Assembly: GCA_966250485.1 (NCBI GenBank)
Contig: CBINHN010000023.1
Location: forward strand, 36,810-100,809
Origin: PMG-095 sp966250485
GTDB lineage: Bacteria > Myxococcota_A > Polyangia > Polyangiales > Polyangiaceae
Direction: 5' to 3'
DNA: 64,000 nucleotides
Below are positions 43,001 to 53,300 of the stretch, one piece after another. The notes under the pieces are model-generated. The model did no database searches, was not told the origin of the DNA, and worked only from the letters and a program-made list of their open reading frames with translations. How positions within the stretch are numbered: position 1 is the first letter of the stretch; each line of letters starts with the position of its first letter. Made by a program: the position numbers and the translations under genes.

Positions 43001-43497
43001 GGCGCCTCGCGGCGTGGGACCTGCTCGAGAAGCGGCAGGTGCTCGCGCTGAAGGCGCATGGCGACTGGGTCCTGGGGTTGGCCGCCTCCGCGGATGGACG
43101 TCGCGTCGCCACGGCCGGCGCCGATCGGCGCGTCCGTGTCTGGGATGCCGTCGATGGTCACCTGCTGTTCGACCTTGCCGGTCACGAGGGCCGCGTGCTC
43201 AGCGTCGCGTTCTCGCGTGACGGCCGCCTGCTGGCGAGCGGCGCGGAGGACAAAAGTGTGCGCATCTGGGAGCTCGAGCACGGCCGCGAGCTCGCCACGC
43301 TGCGCGGCCACCGCGGCAGCGTGCGCGCCGTACATTTCGCGGAGCGCGGCGCGCTGCTCGGCTCCGCCAGCGACGACGGCAGCTTGCGCTTGTGGCAGCT
43401 CGCCGCGCTGAGCGAGCCCGGCGCCGCGCTTCGTCGCCGCGTCGAGCGCGAATTTCGCGTGCAGCTCGCGGGCACGCGGGTGACGCGCGCCGAGTAG
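40084..43497 (+). CDS. Ser/Thr protein kinase fused to WD40 beta-propellers
   Basis: A 1137-residue protein. After a ~115-residue Ala/Ser/Pro-rich N-terminus the kinase domain begins with ELGRGGIGRVFLALD, Lys144 in VAIKELL, HRDIKPDN at 244-251, and a DWG variant of DFG (VLDWGMAKC) at 264-266, a form common in bacterial STPKs. GTPTHMSPEQ and a full C-lobe follow. A membrane helix at ~430-450 (AAVVASAIGLAVALVLAIGAYV) and an Ala/Arg/Glu coiled-coil-like stretch precede ~600 residues of WD40-type repeats (for example LRGHSGTLRAFAFTQQGKLLASAGSDRSVRFW, LAGHEGRVLSVAFSRDGRLLASGAEDKSVRIW). The propeller is presumably periplasmic and may sense ligands. Confidence 0.92.
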   Translation: MARVGERRTSDPSSLAASEQPSVTASDGRASAVSRRPDAARASERAAMNGPVLDAVRVLSDRPYDSGRPRLSFPTLDVASGAPPPQPLPQAEVNLFALLGAALPSRGEGAARYQALPEGELGRGGIGRVFLALDRDLGREVAIKELLLGSAEDGERQVRVQALARFLREARITGQLEHPNIVPVYELGHGPNGAPYYAMRVVRGRTLARALAEASGLRRRLALLDHFVGLCQAIAFAHSRGVVHRDIKPDNVMIGEFGETVVLDWGMAKCREQEAAQGADVRALEALDLELTLDGSLCGTPTHMSPEQVRGASAEVDERSDVWALGVVLYTILCGRVPFTANTLPELVKKIEHGPLRPLAELDPEIPKELSAVAERALQRAPSERYATAKELLADVVAFRSGARVRAYEYSSLELVRRFIARHRAAVVASAIGLAVALVLAIGAYVRLAAARDRAIAAERRATDNEQRALHNEHDAKRALSLVLVDRAEQALADGDRVAAEILAGEALRLMERADARGVAIAAESLPRPTPGESLRAVAGCTRSALEPGARRVACARGRTVTIHELGAAAPARSVTLRSEATALDFARGHLAVASEDGAVAVFDLALPGEMQPILQRRANQVSALSLSAQAGFVAAGGAQGGVVVWELGPGARSFRLQTRQGVSQLGFTPDERSLAVGGQLGELSIWDYAGNISRELRGHSGTLRAFAFTQQGKLLASAGSDRSVRFWNLTDGGPSFAPLVHNDALTSLCWVQDGRLLAFGSKDKSIHLVDLREPEQRTELRFHDDSVDGLAVSDDASALLSLSRDAGAQRWSLAAVKRPGRLLERGNVLSFAFVPGRPELVSGGVAGSGVGIWNFETGTSETRLPATLEQVRALAISADGQRLAFAGSGRQVFLWDLPQRVPLRVFDEARGEVRAVAFSPDASSLAFAGLDRVLHVVDSSSYAPQLARENPSPIQALAFSAGSKLWSGDRDGRLAAWDLLEKRQVLALKAHGDWVLGLAASADGRRVATAGADRRVRVWDAVDGHLLFDLAGHEGRVLSVAFSRDGRLLASGAEDKSVRIWELEHGRELATLRGHRGSVRAVHFAERGALLGSASDDGSLRLWQLAALSEPGAALRRRVEREFRVQLAGTRVTRAE

Positions 43498-43579
43498 CAG
43501 CGCCGCCCGGTTGCGTCCTGGACGCTCGCCGCGGGACATCTTGTGGAGCCCGCGGCGGCGTGCGAAAAGGATCGCGTCG

Positions 43580-45850
43580 ATGCGGCGCACGTGGCTCGGG
43601 CTCGGGATAGGCTGCCTCGCGCTGACGTCGGGTTGCGCTCCACCCGCGCCCGCGCCGCGCGCCGCGAGCGCTCCCGCGGCGTCCCCCGCAGAGCTACCGC
43701 CGACGAAGCGAGACGGCACGCCGTACCTGTGGCGCGCTGTAGCGATACGCGGCGGCGGCTTCGTCACCGGCGTCGCGTTCAGCCCCGTGGAGCGCGACTT
43801 GGCCTACGCGCGCACCGACGTGGGCGGCGCCTATCGCTATGACGGCAAGACCCGTGAGTGGACGCCGCTCACGGATATGTTCGGCCGCGTCGAGACCAGC
43901 TTCACGAGCATCGAGAGCATCGCCCCCGATCCGCGCGATCCGAACAAGGTCTACGCCGCGGCGGGAAGCTACGTCGCGCGCTGGGCCCCGAACGGCGTGA
44001 TCCTGCGCTCGAGCGACCGCGGCGCGACCTGGGCGCGCACGCAGATGCCCTTCCGCATGGGCGGCAACGAAGCCGGGCGCTCGATCGGCGAGCGGCTGGC
44101 GGTCGATCCGCGGCGTACCGACGTCCTGTTCTTCGCGTCACGCCAGCGCGGGCTCTGGCGCAGCAGCGACGCCGCCGTGACATGGACGCAGGTCGAGAGC
44201 TTCCCCATCCGTGAGAGCGACGACGACGTGGGCCTCGGCTTCGTGCTGTTCGATGCCAACAGCGGCGCTGACGGCGCGCCCACCCCCACGCTCTACGTTG
44301 GCGTCGCGAGCGGCTCGGGCGGCGTCTACGTCAGCCACGACGCGGGGCTCACGTGGCGCGCGCTGCCGCGGCAGCCGCAGAACCTGATCGCGCATCACGC
44401 CGCGCTCGACGCGGACGGGCTCTTGTATCTGAGCTACGCCAACGGCCCGGGGCCGCAGGGTCTGACGCGCGGCGCGGTGTACCGCTTCGACCCGAAATCC
44501 GGCTTGTTCAGCAACATCACGCCCGTCACGCCGACGGAGGACGACCCCTTTGGCTACGCGGGCCTCGCGCTCGACCCGCGGCACCCGGGCACGCTGCTGG
44601 TCACGACCATGGATCGCTGGGCGCGCGGCGATGAGATCTTCCGCAGCAGCGATCGCGGCCGCCACTGGACGCCCTTGCTGGCCAAGGCGCTGCGCAGCAG
44701 CGAGGATGCGGCGTATCTACGCTGGGGCAAAGAGCAGCTCGGGCCGCCGGGGTGGATGGGCGACATCGCGCTCGATCCCTTCGACTCGCGCCGCGCGCTG
44801 CTGGCGTCCGGTCGCGGCGTTTGGAGCAGCGACGACGTGACGGCGACGGAGCGCGGGCAGCGCTCGCGTTGGACGTTCAACGACCGAGGTCTCGAGCAGA
44901 CGATCGCCACGCGCGTCGTGAGCCCGCCGCGCGGCGCGGCCTTGTTGAGCGGAGTCGGTGAGCTGTGCGGCTTCCGTCACGACGATCTGGAGCAACCGCC
45001 GCCGCGCGGGATGTTCGCGAACCCGGTTTGCCACACCACCACCGGCCTCGACTACGCGGCGCTCGAGCCCGAGCGTATCGCGCGGGTGGGCAATGTCTGG
45101 GGCGAAGGCAAGCACGGCGCGCTCTCCAGCGACGGCGGCAGCAACTGGGTGCCATTTCAGAGCGAGCCAGAGGGCAGCGAGGGCGGCGGCGTGATCGCTG
45201 TCTCAGCGGACGGCTCGACGCTGCTGTGGGTCGTCAAGCGCGGGCCGGCGGCGTACTCGAGCGATCAGGGCGCGAGCTGGCACACGGTCTCCGGCTTGCC
45301 GTTGCCGCAAAACTCGGCAGGCTTCGTGCCCGTGAACTTGCGCGCGGCGGCTGACCGCGTGGACTCTCGTAAGTTCTACGTCTTCGATTGCGCGGCGGGC
45401 ACGCTGTACGTGAGCGACGACGGCGCGCGGCGCTTCTCGCTCGCGGTTCAGGGCTTACCGGTGCTCGCCGATTGGGAGCAGACCTCCGGCGCGATCGAGA
45501 CCATGCCCGGCGTAGAGGGCGAAATCTGGCTCTCTACGGGCGAGCAGGTGTACCGCTCCATTGACGCGGGGCGCAGCTTCCAAGCGCTCGCGAGCGTGGA
45601 GGAGAGCTACGCGCTCGGCTTCGGACGCGCGGCGCCGGACCGCGCCAACCTGAGCGTGTTCTTGAGCGGCCGCGTGAAGGGCACGACGGGGTTCTTTCGC
45701 TCGGACGACCTCGGCGCGACGTGGGTGCGGCTCAACGATGACCAGCATCAGTTCGGCTTCGTCAGCGCGATCAGCGGTGATTTGAAGCGCTTCGGGCGCG
45801 TCTACATCGGCAGCGGCGGGCGCGGCATCCTGTACGGCGATCCGCGCTAG
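43580..45850 (+). CDS. GH74-family xyloglucanase-like lipoprotein
   Basis: A 756-residue predicted lipoprotein. MRRTWLGLGIGCLALTSGC supplies the signal peptide and lipobox, and AAGGATC upstream gives a ribosome-binding site. A short Ala/Pro linker leads to two seven-bladed propellers of the GH74 type with BNR-like segments. The N-terminal family signature is clear (AIRGGGFVTGVAFSP, LAYARTDVGGAYRYDG with Asp80 as the expected catalytic carboxylate). GLWRSSDAAVTW, TTTGLDYAALEPERIARVGN and WLSTGEQVYRSIDAG continue the family pattern. GH74 enzymes cleave xyloglucan and related beta-glucans. A cell-surface lipoprotein form suggests attachment to the cell while feeding on plant polysaccharides (inference). 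Confidence 0.9.
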   Translation: MRRTWLGLGIGCLALTSGCAPPAPAPRAASAPAASPAELPPTKRDGTPYLWRAVAIRGGGFVTGVAFSPVERDLAYARTDVGGAYRYDGKTREWTPLTDMFGRVETSFTSIESIAPDPRDPNKVYAAAGSYVARWAPNGVILRSSDRGATWARTQMPFRMGGNEAGRSIGERLAVDPRRTDVLFFASRQRGLWRSSDAAVTWTQVESFPIRESDDDVGLGFVLFDANSGADGAPTPTLYVGVASGSGGVYVSHDAGLTWRALPRQPQNLIAHHAALDADGLLYLSYANGPGPQGLTRGAVYRFDPKSGLFSNITPVTPTEDDPFGYAGLALDPRHPGTLLVTTMDRWARGDEIFRSSDRGRHWTPLLAKALRSSEDAAYLRWGKEQLGPPGWMGDIALDPFDSRRALLASGRGVWSSDDVTATERGQRSRWTFNDRGLEQTIATRVVSPPRGAALLSGVGELCGFRHDDLEQPPPRGMFANPVCHTTTGLDYAALEPERIARVGNVWGEGKHGALSSDGGSNWVPFQSEPEGSEGGGVIAVSADGSTLLWVVKRGPAAYSSDQGASWHTVSGLPLPQNSAGFVPVNLRAAADRVDSRKFYVFDCAAGTLYVSDDGARRFSLAVQGLPVLADWEQTSGAIETMPGVEGEIWLSTGEQVYRSIDAGRSFQALASVEESYALGFGRAAPDRANLSVFLSGRVKGTTGFFRSDDLGATWVRLNDDQHQFGFVSAISGDLKRFGRVYIGSGGRGILYGDPR

Positions 45851-45922
45851 CCGCGCGCCGGCTCGCCACGACCGCGAGCGAAGCGCTGCGCGAGCTGGCG
45901 AGCTCAGCCGGAGCGTGTAAGT

Positions 45923-46561
45923 TTGCTCACGAAGCTCGAGCTCACGCGCATGATGGAGAGCGGATTTTGGACAGTCGGCACATTTCGGGGCGTCCCCGTT
46001 CGCCTGCATTGGTCCATCGCCGTGGGCGCCTACGTCTTCGGCGGGTTTCGCTTCATTCCGGCGTACTGGGCCGGCTTCGTGCTCCTGATTTTGCTGCACG
46101 AGATCGGTCACGCGCTGTTGGTGCAGCGCTACCACTTGGGCGTCAGTGAAATCGTGATCCACGGCGCGGGCGGCTATTGCCGCCACGAGCGCGCGGCGTC
46201 GTCCTGGCAAGACAGCGTGATCGCGTGGGGCGGCGTGCTGGCGCAGGCCGTCGTCTACGTCATCGCCGTGGTGGTCGGGCGCCTCGCCGCGCCGGTGACG
46301 TCGCCGGCCGCCTATCAGCTGCTGTACCTGTTCACGGCCACGAATATTTGGCTGATCTGCGTGAACCTTCTGCCCATCGAGCCGCTCGACGGCAAGCAGG
46401 CCTGGGCGCTCTTCCCGCAGCTGATCCGCCGCCTGCGCTCGGGCCGGCGCGGCGGCGGCAGCAAGGAGCAGGATCTCGAGGCCGCGCAGCGCGCGCACCG
46501 GGAAAACGAGCAGCTCGTCCGCGACCTGCTAGAGCGCAGCAAGAAGCGGCGCGACGACTGA
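45923..46561 (+). CDS. Site-2 protease (M50) family membrane metalloprotease
   Basis: A 212-residue polytopic protein (TTG start; ATG 45950 is an alternative giving 203 residues). The zinc-binding LLHEIGHALL (HExxH) lies at ~residues 58-67, and the family second motif NLLPIEPLDGKQAW (NxxPxxxLDG) is at ~150-163. GTFRGVPVRLHWSIAVGAYVF matches the first helix. The C-terminal ~45 residues are charged (KEQDLEAAQRAHRENEQLVRDLLERSKKRRDD), a likely cytoplasmic helix. Minimal M50 peptidases without PDZ domains process membrane-anchored regulators such as anti-sigma factors; the target is unknown. No stand-alone anti-sigma gene is adjacent. Confidence 0.88.
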   Translation: MLTKLELTRMMESGFWTVGTFRGVPVRLHWSIAVGAYVFGGFRFIPAYWAGFVLLILLHEIGHALLVQRYHLGVSEIVIHGAGGYCRHERAASSWQDSVIAWGGVLAQAVVYVIAVVVGRLAAPVTSPAAYQLLYLFTATNIWLICVNLLPIEPLDGKQAWALFPQLIRRLRSGRRGGGSKEQDLEAAQRAHRENEQLVRDLLERSKKRRDD

Positions 46562-46584
46562 GCGTCGCGCCACGCTAAGGCGCC

Positions 46585-49500
46585 TCAGTTCGCGAGCCGC
46601 ACTCGGATGCTGGCCGAGAGCGAGTCGTCGGCCCTGCGCGCGAAGCGCAAGAACTCCGGGTAGTGATCGACTTGGACGCGCCCGGCGGGCAGCGCGATGT
46701 GACGGTCGACCAGCACCGCGCCGCCCTCTTCCCGATCGCGGACGCTCACTTCGTAGGCGCCGTCGGTGATCCGGCGCGGCGCCAGCTTGCTGAGCAGCTT
46801 GCTGCCGTTCGGGAAGTGCAAGCGCAGCAGGATTTGCTGCTCGGTCGAGTCCACGACCAGCAGCGGGGTCTGCCGCGCGGGTAAGGCCGCGAGCTGCCCG
46901 ATGCGCGGAGCGAAGGGCGGGCTCACCAGCAGCACGTTGCCGGCCACCTGCGCGAAGGACGGCACGCGCGAGCGGCTGCGGATCACCAGCGGGCGATCCG
47001 GATCCTCTGCGTTCACGATGTCGTAGCTCTCGAGCCGCGCGCCGCGCAAGGCGTGGCCGAGCAGCCGCGTCTCGATCAAATCGCGGACCTGGTGCTTGGC
47101 CATCTCCGAGAGCCCGCCGCGCAGCGCGGTGGCGTACTTGCCCTCCAGCGTCTGCTCGAGATCGATCGTCGCCGCGCCGTCAGCCGTGATGTGCACGTCG
47201 CCGCTGAAGGTGATGCGATCCGCGACGCCGCTGTTCGGCACGGTGGCGGGCTCGGCGCCGCGCTCCGTCAACACGAACGCCGGCTGACCGCGCGCCTCCG
47301 CCGGCACGTAGCCGAAGGGCGCGTATTTGCTGCCGAGCGACAGCCAAATCGGGCCTTTGTCCGCGCGCGTGCGCAACAGCGGCAAGCTCAGCAGCGACGC
47401 GGCCGAGACGGGTCCCGCCGCGGGGAGCGTGAGCTTGCTCTGCACCACGGCGTACTCGGTGCGAATACCGATCGCGCGGCACAGCGCGATGTAGCCGCGC
47501 CACAGATTGCCGTTCTTGCCGACGATCACGCGGCGCCCGTCGTTCTCTTCACCCTCCTGGATGTTGCTGCCGATCCAGCGATAGATGCGCTTGGCGCGCT
47601 CGGTCGTGTCGGAGGCGGGCACCCCCGCCACGATGCGCTCGGCGATGCGCGTGATGCGCGGATCCACCGGCGTCATGTCGACCGTCGCGTCGGCCATGCT
47701 CTCCAGCGTGCGCTCCTGCGAGATACCCCAGCCGACCTGCACGCTGGGCAAGAACTCGACCACCGGCGCGCCGAACGGCTCGACCGGCGCTGCCGGGCTG
47801 CGATCGACGCGCCAGCGCCGCGCGATGATGGCGCCGTCTTCGTGCACCTCCGGCTCCGGGACGCCGTTGCGCGTCTCGATCTGCAGCGGCTTGCTCTTCG
47901 GCGAAATGACGAGGAACTCGCTGCGCGCGTAGGCGATGTTCTCTTCCCGGAAGAACCAGCGCGGGCCGAGGTAGTGCGCGCCGCCCTGCCCGTCTCCGGG
48001 CTGCGCCTCGATGCGCTCGGTCTCGATGTAGTCGCCGGCCTCCAGGTGCGGCATCGTGACCGTGGGCTTGCCCTCGACGAACTCCGGCTCGAGCACGCTG
48101 CCGTCGCGCTTGATCACGCGCAGGTGCAGCATGATGCCGGGCTGCAGCGGCTGCTCGGCCATGTCGCTGATGGCCTCCGCGCTCTGGATCTTGATGATCT
48201 CGTGCTCGAGCATGCGGCTCGAGCCGTCGGCGTGAACCCACACCGCGGCGTAGTCGAGGATGCGCGCGGCGGTGCCGGACAGCTCCTGCCCCGATTTCTC
48301 GAACTCGGCGATGATCTTCTTGGCGTCGTGGCGGTAGGGCTCCAGCTCGCTGACGCCCTCGACGAGATCCACGGCTTCTTCCAGCTTGGCCGACGGCGCG
48401 CCGTTCGTGATCGCGTCGAGCAGCGCGCGGACCAGCGCGTCGTGCTTGCCGCTGGCGTAGCCGGCGTCGGCCAGATCCAGCCGCGCGCGCTCGCTCTTGG
48501 GGTCTTGCTTGATGGCGGCCTCCAGCTTCTTCCAGGTGTCCGCTTGGTTGCCGGAGCGCACCATCACGTCGTAGATGCGCTCGGCGATGTCTTTTCGCTG
48601 CGGGTGGCGCTCGGCGATGCGCTTCAGCTCCGCGAGCGCGACCGCGTAGTCCTGGCGATCCAGCGCTCGCGTGAGGCGCACTTCACGATCGGGGTCGAGC
48701 TTCTGGATGCGCTCGACGAGCGCGTCGGCTTCGCGCGGCCGACCCTGGGCGTCGAGCACCTCGACCGCGGGCTCCAGCGCGCCGGGGTCGTTCGGGAAAC
48801 GCTGGCTCAGCGCCAGCGCCGTCTCGCCGTACTCCACGCGCCAGCCGAGCTCCGAGTACAGGCGCGCCAGCTCGCTGAGCACCGCCGGAACATCCGGGAA
48901 TTCGTCGACCAGCTTGCGCACCGCGCGCGCGGCCTCCGCTTTGCCCTGACGCTCGGCTTCGTTCAGGGCGAGCGTTAGGCGCGGGTGCCACAGCGAAGGA
49001 TCGCGCGCCACCGCGCGCTCTTGCAGCTCGCGCGCCAGATCACGCCGCTGGCTGTCCGAGAAGATGGGATCCGCGTTGGTGAACAGCGCGGCCATGGCCA
49101 GCACCGGGCCGCTCGCGCGCTCGGGTCGGGCCAGCAACGGCTCGCTGAGCACGTTGGCGACGTCAGGCTGCGACTCCACGTTGGCCATCACCGCGGCCAG
49201 GTAGCGCGTCACGTCGTCGCCCGGATCTTTGTTGCTGCCACGGCTCAGGAAGCGATCCAGCACGTTGGCGTCGGCCAGCAGCGTGGGGCGCTCCAGGTGA
49301 TAGTAGGTGCGCGGCGTGGCCGTCGTCTGCGCGGCGAGCGGACGCCCGTCGCGGTTGAGCAAACGGATCGACGTGCCGGGCTCGCCGATGCGCGCGACGA
49401 GGCGGTGCCAGCCGGCGGCGAGCTCCATCGCCACGCCGAAGCGCGGCCAGGAGCCCCATTCGCGCAGATCACGCTCGAGCACGCGAGCGTCATCGACCCA

Positions 49501-50337
49501 CATGCCGTACGCGCCCTGCACCGCGATCAAGACGCTGGTGGGCTCCTTCAGCTCGAAGAACGTCTCGACGTAGTAGATGCCGGGCGCGGAGGCGTCTTTG
49601 CCGCTGATGTAGCAGCCGTCGCGCTCGACCTCCAAGACGCGGCCGGGCTCGCCCATGCCGGGCTCGGGCGCGAAGCTCACCGGCCATAGCCCGGGCCGCT
49701 CGGGCGGGAAGCTGCGCGCCGTGTCGCGCGGCGCGTTGCGGCCGAACGGCCCCGCGATGCGCGCGTTCTTGGCGCAGCCATGCCGGGCCGCGCCCTTCTC
49801 CACGCCGTCGCGCACGCCTTGCGACCAAGACTCTTCCTGCCACAAATCGGCGAGCTCCGCGCGGGCGCGCCAGCCGATGTGGCCGGGGTCGTCGAGCGCG
49901 GCTTCGATGAAGCCGCGCCAGCGCTGAAACAGCTGCGGATCGCTGTGTCGGTACAGGTCGAGCTGCTGCGCGGCGTACCAGGCGACGAGCTCCGAGTTCG
50001 GATCGTTCGCGACGCGCGCCTCGCGGATCGCGCGCAGATAGCGATCCGCGACGGTCTTCAGGTGGCCGTGCACGGCGTCGTCCAGACCGCGCGCGAGCTC
50101 GGCGTACATGCCGCCGCCGGGGCCCTCACCGAGCGCGCTGCGCGCGCGCCGCGCCTGCTCCGCGCTGCCGCCCGGCGAGAGCAGCTCGCTCAACAGCCAG
50201 CGCGCGAGCACGCGCGGATTCTTCGATTTTTGCGCCTGCTGGCGCGTCTGCTCCAGGCGCGCCTCGGGATCCGCGGGTCGTTGCGGCGCGCAAGCAGAGA
50301 CGGCGGCGAAGCACAGCGCGATGAAGAGGCGCTTCAT
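46585..50337 (-). CDS. Giant transglutaminase-like/DUF3857-type TPR lipoprotein, catalytic residues lost
   Basis: A 1250-residue predicted lipoprotein (MKRLFIALCFAAVSAC, lipobox VSAC). An N-terminal helical region and a GPF-containing beta domain (IAGPFGRNAPRD) lead to ~350 residues of TPR-like helical repeats. A DUF3857-like beta-sandwich (~690-860) follows, then a transglutaminase-like domain. The expected GDCKDKA active-site motif is replaced by GNLWRGYIALC, and the His/Asp positions are not recognisable, so it is probably inactive. Its ATG overlaps the stop of the intact paralogue upstream by 4 nt (ATGA), indicating translational coupling. The pair may form a periplasmic complex (inference). 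Confidence 0.85.
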   Translation of the reverse strand: MKRLFIALCFAAVSACAPQRPADPEARLEQTRQQAQKSKNPRVLARWLLSELLSPGGSAEQARRARSALGEGPGGGMYAELARGLDDAVHGHLKTVADRYLRAIREARVANDPNSELVAWYAAQQLDLYRHSDPQLFQRWRGFIEAALDDPGHIGWRARAELADLWQEESWSQGVRDGVEKGAARHGCAKNARIAGPFGRNAPRDTARSFPPERPGLWPVSFAPEPGMGEPGRVLEVERDGCYISGKDASAPGIYYVETFFELKEPTSVLIAVQGAYGMWVDDARVLERDLREWGSWPRFGVAMELAAGWHRLVARIGEPGTSIRLLNRDGRPLAAQTTATPRTYYHLERPTLLADANVLDRFLSRGSNKDPGDDVTRYLAAVMANVESQPDVANVLSEPLLARPERASGPVLAMAALFTNADPIFSDSQRRDLARELQERAVARDPSLWHPRLTLALNEAERQGKAEAARAVRKLVDEFPDVPAVLSELARLYSELGWRVEYGETALALSQRFPNDPGALEPAVEVLDAQGRPREADALVERIQKLDPDREVRLTRALDRQDYAVALAELKRIAERHPQRKDIAERIYDVMVRSGNQADTWKKLEAAIKQDPKSERARLDLADAGYASGKHDALVRALLDAITNGAPSAKLEEAVDLVEGVSELEPYRHDAKKIIAEFEKSGQELSGTAARILDYAAVWVHADGSSRMLEHEIIKIQSAEAISDMAEQPLQPGIMLHLRVIKRDGSVLEPEFVEGKPTVTMPHLEAGDYIETERIEAQPGDGQGGAHYLGPRWFFREENIAYARSEFLVISPKSKPLQIETRNGVPEPEVHEDGAIIARRWRVDRSPAAPVEPFGAPVVEFLPSVQVGWGISQERTLESMADATVDMTPVDPRITRIAERIVAGVPASDTTERAKRIYRWIGSNIQEGEENDGRRVIVGKNGNLWRGYIALCRAIGIRTEYAVVQSKLTLPAAGPVSAASLLSLPLLRTRADKGPIWLSLGSKYAPFGYVPAEARGQPAFVLTERGAEPATVPNSGVADRITFSGDVHITADGAATIDLEQTLEGKYATALRGGLSEMAKHQVRDLIETRLLGHALRGARLESYDIVNAEDPDRPLVIRSRSRVPSFAQVAGNVLLVSPPFAPRIGQLAALPARQTPLLVVDSTEQQILLRLHFPNGSKLLSKLAPRRITDGAYEVSVRDREEGGAVLVDRHIALPAGRVQVDHYPEFLRFARRADDSLSASIRVRLAN

Positions 50338-53300
50338 GGCCGGACCACCAGGCGCGGAGACAGCGCGCGATCCGCTTGTTCGCAGAAGCGCTTCCACGCC
50401 TCGTAATCCTTCGGTTTTACACGGCTGACTTTCACGGCCACGCGACTCTTCACTACTACGCTGCCCTTCTCGTTGCTGACTTCGACCGAATAGGATCCGA
50501 ACGGGCTGTCACCCTGCTTGGACTCGGGCTGTGACACGACCTGCGCGCCAGGCGGCAGCTCGACGCTGACGACGTCCTCCGTGGTGGAGAAGCCGAGCGT
50601 CACCACGTCTTGCGTGCGGCTGGACAGCGACGCGAACGTCGGGGTCAGGCGCAGGTTGCTGGTCACCGACATCGACAGGTCGCTGCCCTCGTGGCGCGCG
50701 AACGTGGCCGCGCTGCCGTGCACTTGGATGCGCACCGGCACCGTCGCATCGTCCAGGTTCGTGGTGGTGATGCCGGCCGCGCCGGGCGCGATTTCGAAGC
50801 CGGGGAACTCCGAGCCGAGATCGCTGTTGATGCGGTCGCGCTGCGTGGACACGGCGTGGTAGCGGCGGCGCCACTCGGCGGAGACGAAGCCGCCCGTCGT
50901 GTACTCCAGGTCGAGCTTGGCCTCGCCGCTCGCCGCGAGCCGCGCGCGCACGCTGCGGCGCACGAAGTTCTTGTCCGGATCCGCCTCCGGCAAGCGCACG
51001 AGCTGCGCGTCCCCGGCGTTCACCAGCAGCCCGAGCGCGCCGAGATCCATGCGCGGCAGCTCGTAGATGCCGGTGTGCTCGGCGGTGCCGTCGAGGTACA
51101 GGTTCAGCGACGGCACGTAGGCGATGGCGTGATCGAAGGGCGCGAAGCTCGGCAGCTTCGAGCGGAAATCACCGCGCATTTGCGTGCGCAGGACGACGAT
51201 GGTGGCGGGCACGCCCGCCTCGCGCAGGAGCGTCACCAGCGCCGTGGCCTTGTCTTTGCAGTCGCCCCAGCCGCGCGCCAGCGTCTGCACGCAGCGCCGC
51301 GGCTTGTAGCCGTAGATGCCGAACTCGAGCGCCACGTAGCGCGTGCTCTTCGTCACCCAGTCGTAGATGGCGGCGACCTTGTCCACCTCGCTGGTCTTGC
51401 CCTTCAGGACCTTTTGCAGCTGCGCGCGCGTCTCGTCATCGAGGTCGAACTGGTCCTTGACGAGGCCCCAATACCAGCGGCCGAGATCCTTCCAGCTGTG
51501 GTACGTCGAGACGTGGATGAAGGGCAGCACCTCGGAGGCCGGCGGCATCTGCGGCTCGGGCTGCACGCGCGGCACTTCCTTGGCGAAGAAGCGATGGATG
51601 GTGCTGGCGCCGCTGGTGCTCGTGCTCTGCTCCAGGCCCGCGACCTGCGCGTCGATGTAGATCTTGCGTGAGCTCGGCGTGATCAGCACGTACTCGACGT
51701 TCGATTTGTTGTCGGCGCCGCCCATGGTGTTGATGTCGCCGAAGTAGTCGTTGAAATCATTGCGCGGCGTGACGTCGTCGATGCGATAGCGCAGCTCGAC
51801 CACGTCGCCGGCGTCGAGCCGCGGCAGCTCCACGAAGAAGCCGCGCGCGGACGTGTACATGGCGATGCTCGGATCATCCACCGGGCTCTCGCCCCACTCG
51901 ACGGCCTCGTCGATCTTGCCGTTCTTGCGGTACACCTTGGCGCCGCGCAGCTGCACGACCTGGCGATCCGCCTCGTAGCCGAAGCCGTACTGGCGCGCTT
52001 GCGCCGCCGCCGCGTCGGTCAGCGGCTGGAACACCACCTGCCGGAATTGGCTGCTGAGCCCGTTCTGGAACACCGTGTTGACGGTCAAATCACGCAACGT
52101 GCGCCGATTCTCGCCGGCGGCGGGCGCGTGCCGCAGATACAGGAACTTGTCCGGCTTCCACGCGTACGCCTCGTCCGGGCGCGGCTTCTCGGGCTCGCGG
52201 TTCTCGACGTACTCGCGCACGTCCTTGGCTTGAGGGCGGATGCGCAGCACCTCACGCAAGAGGTTCAGCTGCTCACCTTTGTGACCGGTCTCACCCTGCA
52301 AATCGGCGAGCGCGCGCAGCGTGCCCACGTCCTCCGGCGCCAGCGCCAGCGCTTGGCGGTGCGAAGCGATGGCGCGCTCGGGCTGCCCCAGGCGCTGATA
52401 GGCGCGCGCCGCGACGCCGAGCGCCCAGGGATCGAACGGCTGCGTCGCCACCAGCCGCTCCGCCCAGTGCTGCGCGCCGGCCGAGTCCCGGCGCGACAGC
52501 GCCAGATCGATGCGCGCGTTGATGTAGCTGCTGTCGTCGAAGCGCAGGCCGTGATAGCGCGCCTCCACCTCGGCGGCTTCGGTGCTGCGACCCAAGGTGC
52601 GCAGCTGCGCCGCGTACAAGCCCAAGAGCCCTACCGAGCTCGGGCTCTGCTCCACGGCCGCCTCGATTTTCGCGAGCGCGGTGCGCGGCAAACCGGCCAA
52701 ATTGTAGAGCTCGAGCCAGCCGCGCAGCGCGTCGACGTTCGTCGCATCCAGCTCCAGGACGCGCTCGAAATAGGGCAGGGCTTCGCGCAGATTGGGGCCG
52801 TGGCGGCGGTGCCAGCCGCGCGCCAGCAGCACGTCGCGCTGCGGCTTGCCGCTCGCGTCCGCGAGCTTCTCCGCCTTGGCGATCCATTCGCCGGCCTGGT
52901 TGCGATCCTCGGCCAGCTTGCCGGCGAGCAGCAGTCGCTCGATGGTCGGCTCTCGTTCGGCGGCGCGGCGCGCCAAATCGCGCGCGCGGTGCAGCGCCGG
53001 ATCGTCGCCGTCTGTCTCCTCTAGGTAGCGCGCGTACGCGGCGATATCGGCCGCGCTGGCGTTGGCGCGCGCCGTGAGCCGCTCGAAGATCTGCACGGGA
53101 CCGTCCCCTTCGAGCTTGCGGGGCTTCGGCTTGCTGCTCGCGAGCCGCGCGGCCGTCGCGGCGGCTGCTTCGGCGTTGCCGAGGTCGTTCGAAAAGCTCA
53201 GGCTCGTGTCGGGCTTACCGTCGGGGCCGGCCATGCGCACCGAGATGGTGGGCGCGCGCTCGTCCCCGCACGCCTTGACGACGAGCAAATTGGGGCCCGG

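Noticed and set aside
46561..46585. Terminator in the gap between the M50 and transglutaminase-like genes
   Set aside because: Only 5-bp imperfect stems are present, too weak to call.
47053..48978. Long open frame antisense to the degenerate transglutaminase-like gene (about 640 codons)
   Set aside because: Composition is an Arg/Ala/Leu/His shadow of the real gene, with no motif, signal or start context.
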